Source of the DNA: Asterias amurensis | Lineage: Eukaryota; Echinodermata; Asteroidea; Forcipulatida; Asteriidae | Assembly: GCF_032118995.1 (NCBI RefSeq) | Contig: NC_092662.1 | Coordinates: 4,278,001-4,342,000 of the forward strand | Direction of reading: 5' to 3' | Length of the DNA: 64,000 bases | Part shown: piece by piece, positions 56,440 through 64,000 of the stretch | Layout: each line of letters starts with the position of its first letter | Numbering within the stretch: the first letter of the stretch is position 1 | Program-made: the position numbers and the translations under genes | Notes under the pieces: generated by a model | Told to the model about the DNA's origin: nothing | Seen by the model: only the letters and a program-made list of their open reading frames with translations | The model's database searches: none

Positions 56440-58515
56440 CTAGTCCATCCAATCAGGTATGACAGTATTTTCGGTATTATTGCTGCCCAGTGTTTCTCCA
56501 TCGACAGCCACGTGCCACTTGGCATGATTTTTCAGAGCTTTTTTCCGGCTAAACGCTAAACCGCACTCTTTGCAAGAATACGGCTTTTCCCCGGTGTGAA
56601 TTCGTTCATGGAGTTTTAGGTCATACTTTCGGAGGAATGTCTTCCCACATGTTTGACAGATGCTTCTTTTCTTGCCTGATTTATCAAGCTGCTCTCCGTC
56701 TTGTAGTCCGGGCTCCTTAAGAATATTGGGCTTTTCTAGTGAGGCACCATTAGTTTTTGAAGCAAATTCATTTCTCTTTTTAAGTTCATTATTTTCTTCA
56801 TGAGCTTCATGAATTAACATGGTACTCTTATACTTAAAAGGTTTCCCACAAAAACGGCACATGAATTCACTGTCACTGAAGCATATTTTACTGACCAAAT
56901 GGTGTTTCAGGTTGGCCGCTCTTACAAAAGGTTTCCCACATTTATAACAAGTGTGAAGACTTTTTTCAGGCTTGTTTTCAAGTTGATTTGCTTCACAATC
57001 TTTGTTTCTTGGCTCATTGTTAGTGGGGATAGTCTGTCCCACTTCCTTCATGTGAGCCAAACTGAAAACTTCATGTTCCCAAATTGCACTTTGTTCAGAA
57101 TTGTTTAAACCGTGCGGAACAGCCTGGTTTCGGCAGTGATTACGGTGCCCTTCAAGTTCTTCAACGGAATGAAATTCTTGCTCGCAAGGACGACAAATAT
57201 AGACAGACTGTCTTAATGACGTGTCATTCAGTTGGCCGATATTATGTTCAAGATTATATTCTGTTCTCTCATCATCAAAATTTGTGGAAGTTACAGACTC
57301 GGGTTCTCTTTTGACAATAGTCACAGTGGGCTCAATTGTAGCTTCCTTTTCTTGATTCACAATGTCCTCTGGACTGTTAACACTGTGAGACTGTAGGCAC
57401 TTCTCAAGAATCGAAAGTGTTGGTAAAATGATTCCACTTCCATGAAATTGTTGATGACAGTCAGGAATACCGAGTGTGAGATCATTTTCATCGCCATTAT
57501 GGTTAAAGTTGTTTTCAAAGATGGGTTCCGCTTCTCTTTTGGCAAGAAGAGGCTCTCTAAAGAGTTGCACACCCTGATTGATGGAATCCACAGAACTATC
57601 AACGCTGGGAGAGTCTTGGTAATCACCACAATTTGACGATGAAGGAACACCGTTTTCACGACTGAAACCCTGACTTTCATGACTGTTGGGAACTATGAAC
57701 CCATTCTCTTCATTGTTCTCACCAAACTCGTTGAGAACATCAAATTCAGGTTCTGTTTTAACACTAATCGAGTCGACTGTAGTTACATCCGCACGATTGT
57801 TAATGCCAAAGGGATCTTGGTGTCCATTCAAAGTAGATTCTGGAAAGGTGTTTTTACTTGAACAGAGTTCTTGTTCCTCATGACGATGACAGCCTTGACT
57901 CTTGTGATGCCCAAGAGCCGAGACTTTGTTGAATTCTTCTCCACATGATTCGCAAATAAACGGTGGTTTTCTGATAGTAGCACCTTCAATGTGGTTACTC
58001 GATCGGTCCATCAAAGTATCTAGAGCTTTAGAGTTTGACTTCCCTTTGTCGACCATGAACGTATCGCCTGGGTTGAAACTTTTGCTTTGAAGATAACCGC
58101 AGTGTCCACATTGGTTGGAGCAACCGGGCGACACATACTTGGGTAACAATCCAATTTGGATGAAATCGTTTCCACAACTGGTGCATTTGAACTGCTTTTC
58201 CTTAATATGTGTTAAGTAATGGCTGAGACACCTGTCCTTTCGCTGGAAGCTTTGCCTGCATAGATCGCACATATAGATGTGCTTCTCTGTGTATGCCCAC
58301 TTTGAACTGACTGAATCGTCACAGTTTTTATGCAACAACTCGTAATGTTTCTTCAAGTGTTTTTTCTTGGAAAACGCTGTACCACACTCAAGACAAGTAA
58401 AAGGACATTTTCCTTTGAATGGGCAAGTGTGATGATCGAGGTTGTCAAGGCTGGAGAAGGCTGCAGTACATAATCCACAGCCGAAACGCTTCTTAGCATC
58501 TTCCAGGCCATCCAT
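56440..58515 (-). CDS. C2H2 zinc-finger protein, single coding exon
   Basis: An uninterrupted 691-residue frame. The ATG at 58515 is chosen because the frame further upstream offers only a TTG. C2H2-type fingers lie near residues 41-62, 83-103, 188-210, 441-461, 523-545 (last ligand Cys), 553-572, 620-640 and 648-668. A broken or partial CxxC unit lies at 111-114 and a CxxC at 136-139. Only the last two fingers are joined by the classic TGEKPY linker, so these are the best DNA-binding pair. Residues 210-440 are acidic and Ser/Asn-rich, probably disordered, and contain two sumoylation consensus sites, VKTE at 252-255 and VKRE at 401-404. No BTB, KRAB, SCAN or ZAD domain is seen. A likely nuclear transcription regulator, targets unknown. 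An acceptor-like CTGTGAG just upstream (58530s) hints at a 5'UTR exon. No orthologue is recognised. Confidence 0.9.
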   Translation of the reverse strand: MDGLEDAKKRFGCGLCTAAFSSLDNLDHHTCPFKGKCPFTCLECGTAFSKKKHLKKHYELLHKNCDDSVSSKWAYTEKHIYMCDLCRQSFQRKDRCLSHYLTHIKEKQFKCTSCGNDFIQIGLLPKYVSPGCSNQCGHCGYLQSKSFNPGDTFMVDKGKSNSKALDTLMDRSSNHIEGATIRKPPFICESCGEEFNKVSALGHHKSQGCHRHEEQELCSSKNTFPESTLNGHQDPFGINNRADVTTVDSISVKTEPEFDVLNEFGENNEENGFIVPNSHESQGFSRENGVPSSSNCGDYQDSPSVDSSVDSINQGVQLFREPLLAKREAEPIFENNFNHNGDENDLTLGIPDCHQQFHGSGIILPTLSILEKCLQSHSVNSPEDIVNQEKEATIEPTVTIVKREPESVTSTNFDDERTEYNLEHNIGQLNDTSLRQSVYICRPCEQEFHSVEELEGHRNHCRNQAVPHGLNNSEQSAIWEHEVFSLAHMKEVGQTIPTNNEPRNKDCEANQLENKPEKSLHTCYKCGKPFVRAANLKHHLVSKICFSDSEFMCRFCGKPFKYKSTMLIHEAHEENNELKKRNEFASKTNGASLEKPNILKEPGLQDGEQLDKSGKKRSICQTCGKTFLRKYDLKLHERIHTGEKPYSCKECGLAFSRKKALKNHAKWHVAVDGETLGSNNTENTVIPDWMD

Positions 58516-60175
58516 GATTTGATACAATATTCCTCACAGGTTTGTTATGTTTTTTCATTTATTTGTTAGTTTTGTGGACATACCACATACCCTGTGATTG
58601 CCACTTTAAATAGTATAGCAGATACAGCGATCATAAACCATGAATTGTGGTATTTCCTCAGTGCACAAGGATGTTTGGTTGTTAATGGTTGCTATCACAT
58701 GATGAACCTTTGACACCAGGCAGCAGGTATTGAAGATCTTTGGCTAGTTTTCTGCAAGAAAGACATTGAAACAGTAAGTAGTGTTTACGATTAATGATCA
58801 TGGCATTATTGCAATGCATGCTCTTTCCAATTCCTTCAACTATGAAAGTTTGACATAAAACAGTCCAAAGTTTCACTATATAATAGACAATTTTTTGTCA
58901 TTAGCCCCACTTATGTGGCCAGTGTAACTTGGGCTTACTAAACACATTAATAGCCTAATGATTGAGTTATAATCAAAGGATCGCACGGACTGGTTGCTTT
59001 TTTCCGGTAATGTGACCAAACCTCCCTAAAATGGACCTCAATAAATTGACCTGATGGGTTCCGCGTAATTTATGCTTGCTTGTTGCCCAGTTCCTGGACA
59101 TCGCAAAATTTTGACTTTTGACAAAAGTTTTGCCTTTTGGTCTTAAAAAACTTTAAAATAAAGACCCTCATTTCATTGATTCTTTTCAAGTTTTGGGAGA
59201 AAGTATGATTTGGAAGATTAAGTGCAGGAAATTCCCGAGGAGTGACTTTTGATTTGTGGTTCGGCATTATTCCTCCATGCTTAAAGTTAATTAAACCTCC
59301 ATGCTTAAATGGGAATGCCATGCACCGAAAACCGGTCAAAAAATGTTTTTGACAGCATAAACTTTGCGCAAGGCCTAGAATTTGCGTGGAATAAGTGGTG
59401 CGCAGGCTTAAACCTGCGCGCACAAATTTATATTGGGCCGTGAAGTTTGCGCACTGACCGGAGGCTGAAGTTTGCGCGAGGATTGAAGTTTGCGCCCAAC
59501 AAAACTAAAAACAACAAGGGTTTGTGTCTTTATTGACGGTGGAAAGGCAAACGCACAATACGGAAATGTTACCCGGGGTATTCCCCTACTTGTGGATACG
59601 GAGATCTCACCTGCAGTGGAATGCATTCTGTCTCAAAAGTGTGATGGTTTACCGCAGGAATCACTTTGTCTCCGGTCACCTTTTGTGATGAGTTACTATT
59701 GCAGGCAAACAGCGCCCTCTTGAGTTTTATTTCATTTTTTTATGAATGGCAGCTTTTAGCAGCAGAGGGTAGGGCTGGGGCGGGGTGAGTGGGGGTGTCG
59801 TTTAGAAGGTTCCTGAATGATTGACCACTAGTTTGAGCTAACTTCTACTGTGCAATATTACAAATTGTGTTTATTCAAACCATGGAGGTCTATTTTCTTC
59901 CTCCATGTTCAAACCCAATAAACTTCATTTTGCAATTGTATCACTACAATAAGGGACAAAGCACATGAGGCCCTACACCATTATTATGTTTTTGAAAGTG
60001 GGGGGGGGGGGGGGGGGGAGGGTAAGTCACACCATGGTCACACATTTTGAAGGTACATCGATATTGTTCTGAGAATGCTTGCACCAGATTCAAGCGAATT
60101 AAGGTTTCCATATAGAGCTGCAATAGAAAGCCAACAATAAAAGAAGCATTTCTGTGGTGAATATCAAAATCAAAC
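58516..60175. other. Intergenic upstream of the zinc-finger gene
   Basis: No gene recognised. The frame at 58682-58876 might be part of an upstream exon but has no motif. A G-run lies at 60000-60018. Confidence 0.4.
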
Positions 60176-60181
60176 TTTATT
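60176..60181 (-). promoter_or_regulatory. Candidate poly(A) signal of CDC26
   Basis: AATAAA on the minus strand about 1.24 kb after the CDC26 stop. 60182-61420 would then be its 3'UTR, in which no other gene is recognised. Confidence 0.35.
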
Positions 60182-61420
60182 CTTCAAATGTTCTATTCCT
60201 TTTGATTTATTTTGTAACTAACAGCACATTGTTGTTAAACAAACAACTGCCAAACACAAACACATAACTATTCGGACACTGAATATCATGAAAACATGTT
60301 TGCAACTTCTTCCATTAAAATTATCTACATTCCACAACTTTTATTTCTATTTCACAAGTACGTGTACATTCCTGGGAATTCAGAAGAACAATTCAACCAA
60401 AGATCACATTGGTTCAAATAATTTATCTTGGCTCAACTAGTGACATATGCATGGATACCCACAACAGTTGCCCTGGTGCCTGTACTTTTGCTGTGGTGCC
60501 CTCTGCAAGGTCCCAATACAAATTTACATTTTTGTCATGGCAAGTGTCCTCACAGGAGGAAATTGCTTTGCTCCTTCAAGAGCAAAGTTCAAAGCCTGCA
60601 TGGAGTAGGTTAGTTCTCCATTGTTCCAACTGCAAGAAGACCACTTTTTAGCCTCATGTAAGCCCGACACTTTGTTCTTGTAAGTGAAAGGCAGTTTTCC
60701 TAATACCACTTTGAATTAATGAGCACATCTACAAGGGAAGATTTATTTTCTACCGACGCATTTCAAGGGGCTCCAATGGAGGCAGTTACATGCATGCAAT
60801 GCCTCTAAGACATCACTGATCAGGCCTGTCCATATTAAATGGCAAAACAAGCTTCACATTAAAGTTGGAAGAATGATGAGTCGGTGGCATTCCACCTTTT
60901 GGTGATCTCTAGAGTTTAGATTACAAGAAGCTTGTAAGTTTCCACAACTTCAAATATGATGCTGGAGTCTAAGGAGAGCTTTATTTTTTAGTGGAGTCTT
61001 CAAGACGTCTATCAAGAATGTTAACTTTGAATTATGCTCATTTTTAAGAGTGTTTTTGCAGCAGTTGTGTGATGAAGCGACGACCTATCTTTGATGGGGC
61101 ACTGTTGTGAAATCTCTGATGACGAGAAATTTTCATCAATTCAGATTGGGGATATTCCTTCTGGTAGTACTGCAATAATAGTGGAGATGGTGGGAGAGGG
61201 TGGGGGGGGGGGGGCGTGTGGTATTTTCATTTGTTTTCGTTGAAGTGTTCAGACTGAAATGGATAGCCAAAACGAATCTTTGTGTCCAGTCTTTACAGTC
61301 AGTCCATAGCAGATCTCCCACCGCAGTTTTTCGACTTTCATAAAAGTGTTCTGACTCGTCTTCATCAAATGAGTAATGACTCAAACGTTAAAGGTGCAGC
61401 ATGCCTGCTGCCCACATGGT

Positions 61421-61735
61421 TCATTCCCCTCCACGGAGTTCCCCGATGCGACTCGAGGTCGAAGGTGCAGGTCGTGGGTCAAAACCAATCCGCTGCTGAA
61501 TCCTCTGTTGTCTGGCTTTGGCATCGAGGTCCTTTGTGGTTCCGAGTAGACTAGCCTGGGTTTCCCACTGTGTAGTAGTGGACGTGACGTCACTTTGAAT
61601 TTCGACCCCTTGCATGTCTCCTCCCGAACCCTGTTGTTTTTCTCTCCTTTGCTGTTCGAGTTCTTTCTTGAAATTGTCGAACTCCGAGATGTCATCGATT
61701 TTGAGAGCGATTCGTGTTGGACCCCTCCTGATCAT
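61421..61735 (-). CDS. cdc26: Anaphase-promoting complex subunit CDC26
   Basis: A 104-residue single-exon frame beginning MIRRGPTRIALKIDDISEF, which matches the N-terminal CDC26 signature (human MLRRKPTRLELKLDDIEEF). It ends with the second conserved patch, QQRIGFDPRPAP (human NDRIGYKPQPKP). In other species this N-terminus threads through the TPR superhelix of APC6/CDC16 and stabilises it inside the APC/C ubiquitin ligase. Residues 25-75 are a low-complexity linker rich in Q, T and S, longer than the human one (human protein 85 residues). Its head faces PRPF4, 1455 bases away, the same arrangement as in human. A minus-strand AATAAA at 60181-60176 would give a 3'UTR of about 1.2 kb. The start follows the family exactly. 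Confidence 0.93.
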   Translation of the reverse strand: MIRRGPTRIALKIDDISEFDNFKKELEQQRREKQQGSGGDMQGVEIQSDVTSTTTQWETQASLLGTTKDLDAKARQQRIQQRIGFDPRPAPSTSSRIGELRGGE

Positions 61736-63190
61736 TTTGAAAAGATTAAGGTGTCCTTGATTTCCAACTCCGAATTGAATTTAGGACCAATGTTATCCAA
61801 AGGCATATAATCTTTAACAGTTGCTTAGCCGGTCGGTAGTGTCTTTTCCCTCCTTCCTAATTTTATATGTGGTTTGTGCATGGATGGATGATGACAGTAC
61901 TCTCTTTCAATGCAGTATGTATTGACATGAAACAGCAGTAGTTTTTACACTGCGCGCGCTACAACGTCCCCACGTCGTTTGATTGGCATCGTTCAAATAA
62001 CCGTGGCGGTCGATCATCGTGAGTACGAGAACAAACCATTACCCGAAAACATTTTAATTTTGAAACCTCTAATAATAAATATTTTCAAACATTTGCAGCA
62101 TATTATTAAAACAATAATTGTTTTATCAAGTTTGCGTTTAAATTTTATAAAAATTATTTACTTATTTTATAAACATTTTGAAAACAAAATGAAAGAAGCA
62201 AAGATTTTGATTGAAACAGGATTATAAGTAAAACATGGCGCTCTCCATGAATGCAAGTAAAGTGTTTTCAAAACGTTTCTGAGTTTTCAATCCCATTTCA
62301 TTCAGTTTTTCTCGCAGGTGAAGGAACAAATATTCAAGTAATCGTGTGAGTACAACGCTATAATGTATATGGGCCTATATATGAATGTTGATGTTCTTCA
62401 TATTGTCATATTTGTGTGGTCAATGTATTGTTAAAAATAACTTTGTTTGGTCATCTGTTTCCATTCCTATTTTTGATATACGTCGTACTCGTATCGTACA
62501 AACGACACAGCCAGCACGCTGCGGGCGCTGTTGATCTGAGCGGTGTACTGAAAACACTGAGTGTGTGAACCATCTGGGCCCAATTTTATAGCGCTGCTTA
62601 ACGGTAAGCTGTAAAGCAAATTTGCGTGCTTACTGTAGCAGAAAAATTGCTTAAGCCTTGGCGTATTTCACAGAGACACAGGTTAGCAGAAAAATTGGGC
62701 AACCATATTGCGTGTTTACCGTGGATTTGCATTGTTACGTCATTTATTTTCGTGCGGTAAGCACCGGAAGGTTAGCATGCCTTTTCGTTAGCCCACCTTG
62801 TTGAGCTGTTAATGGCTCCGCTTTTAACATTGGTCTCATCACTGTCACCATTACAGCCCACCTTCGATACATGTCTTAAACGCTAAGTTTTCAAAGACGC
62901 AAAATGCGTGGTAGTTTGATTGCAAATTTCTCCCATTTAAAAAAGTCCTATACTACTCCAACATACCTCATTATATTCCTTACAGTTGTGGAATTACTAT
63001 AACACATAACAGGGCTTACTAAATGATGACTTTGTCCAATCAAATAAAGACAAGAAAATGAAACCACTAAGCCAAGCCAACTTACACATCCTTATTTATA
63101 CTTATTTAAGAATTATACTTGAAAGTTGCAAGTTATTAACAGATTTCATTTCTATTTTTCCTAGGGTAAGTTATAACTAAAGCTCTCAGA
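61736..63190. promoter_or_regulatory. Divergent CDC26/PRPF4 intergenic region
   Basis: 1455 bases between the two start codons, expected to hold both promoters. It contains a repeat related to the foldback at 11691-11944 (62577-62830, GGGCCCAATTTTATAGCGCT). The pyrimidine-rich TTTTTCCTAG ending at 63165, 25 bases before the PRPF4 ATG, suggests a splice acceptor and a 5'UTR exon upstream. Confidence 0.45.
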
Positions 63191-63681
63191 ATGTCTGACG
63201 ATGAGGCTCCCCCCGTCTTTAAGAGGCAGAAAATTCATTATGGCACCCTGGAGGACAGGCTTAGAGAGGAGACTTCGAAGGGATCCTTCCAGGCCGGAAC
63301 TGAAGCTGGCAACATTAGCGTCTCGGCTGGTAAGTCTCAAATGAGAAAACAAAAAACAGGGCTCAAAATTTACGTTTACTTGACCAGAATCTAAGAAAGA
63401 GCTTTCTACAGAGTTTATTATGTGAATTTGTTTTTATTTGAGCAAGCCAAGCACCAAGAGAAGATTATCTCATTTGTGTTACTTGTTAATGTTAGTATAT
63501 TTTGATACCCAACGACCAGACTTAAAGTCAACATTTGAACACTCTTCAAGAAAGCAGTAGTAGCTCCTTCTCTTTGCTCAACTATTATATATACTTTTCT
63601 TCAGGTGACACCTTTGACCTTGAGGATCACGTCAGCGAACAGCGACTGGAGCTTCTTGCTGAATTTGAAAGAAGAAAAAAG
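63191..63681 (+). CDS. prpf4: PRPF4 (U4/U6 snRNP 60K protein), first two coding exons, runs off the window
   Basis: Exons 63191-63329 and 63605-63681 join in frame and end at a good donor (GTACGT at 63682), so the gene continues beyond 64000. The 72 visible residues read KIHYGTLEDRLRE, AGTEAGNISVSAGDTFDLEDHVSE and [10 protein letters not shown]. They match the N-terminus of human PRPF4 ([47 protein letters not shown]). PRPF4 binds PRPF3 and cyclophilin H in the U4/U6.U5 tri-snRNP and carries C-terminal WD40 repeats, which lie outside this window. The human N-terminal extension before this block is about a dozen residues longer. It is divergent from CDC26. Confidence 0.93.
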
Positions 63682-64000
63682 GTACGTTTGACGACTCTTT
63701 GAAAAGTTCCTGAGACAAAAGATGAATGATTAAACTAAAAAAAAAAAAACTTTCCAAACCTTGGTTCAGGGCTAGAGTTTGATCTTGAAGCACTGTGCAA
63801 AATGCACACTGCTTCAAAGTTGATGGTGTTGCCCTCAAGATTCACATAGTGAGGACTGCATAAACCAGGGAATAAACATAATATTAATAATAATTATATC
63901 GAAGTCTTATATAGTGCACATATCTACCAAACAAGGTACTCAAGGCAATGAGCACATACAAACTCTCAGAAAGATAGGTTATTGCAGTGATGAATTCTGA

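Noticed and set aside
1-64000. CRISPR arrays, operons, rRNA genes, retrovirus-like or other capsid-bearing elements
   Set aside because: None seen; the direct repeats are satellites or MITEs, and the only reverse-transcriptase trace is a short LINE C-terminus.

Overview
This is a eukaryotic, AT-rich, intron-containing window, most likely from an echinoderm and probably a sea star. The evidence is GT-AG introns, metazoan single-copy genes, a divergent nicotinic-type receptor pair, a CRH-like neuropeptide precursor, and a dense load of short TTAA-flanked and foldback MITEs plus tRNA-derived SINEs. The species assignment is inference from gene content and repeat style, not from a database match.

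Layout, left to right. 1-6.0 kb is intergenic with MITEs and a SINE. 6041-6673 (+) is an intronless neuropeptide precursor with a signal peptide, dibasic sites and a terminal amidation signal. 8897-18852 (+) is a five-exon SLC31A1/CTR1 high-affinity copper transporter whose introns are full of foldback repeats and a minisatellite. 22036-26411 (+) and 32824-35694 (+) are a tandem pair of five-exon Cys-loop receptor subunits with the same exon plan. 35.7-41 kb is repeat-rich intergenic DNA. 41064-49558 (-) is a 12-exon ODR4 gene (a chaperone for GPCR trafficking in other animals). 51472-54014 (+) is a five-exon ZDHHC12 palmitoyltransferase. 56440-58515 (-) is a single-exon C2H2 zinc-finger gene. 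61421-61735 (-) is CDC26, an APC/C subunit. From 63191 (+) come the first two coding exons of PRPF4, which runs off the right edge.

The housekeeping content matters most for synteny. SLC31A1 (+), CDC26 (-) and PRPF4 (+) are neighbours in the same order and orientation on human 9q32. The window therefore keeps an ancient deuterostome linkage, loosened here by about 42 kb of inserted genes (receptors, ODR4, ZDHHC12, zinc finger). The receptor pair is the most unusual coding content: it has the nicotinic Cys-loop and the cation-type GEK motif before M2, but lacks the acetylcholine aromatic box and the paired loop-C cysteines, and it carries Phe at the 9' gate position.

Repeats explain most of the remaining DNA. 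They include several TTAA-flanked families (piggyBac-type insertion preference), a foldback family with TGGGTGCGTTCG ends, a family with ATGGACCG ends found nested inside another MITE, hAT-like elements with CAGGGG ends, at least four SINE families, LINE 3' relics and several tandem arrays. No CRISPR array, operon, rRNA, intact transposase, retrovirus-like element or convincing functional tRNA was seen.
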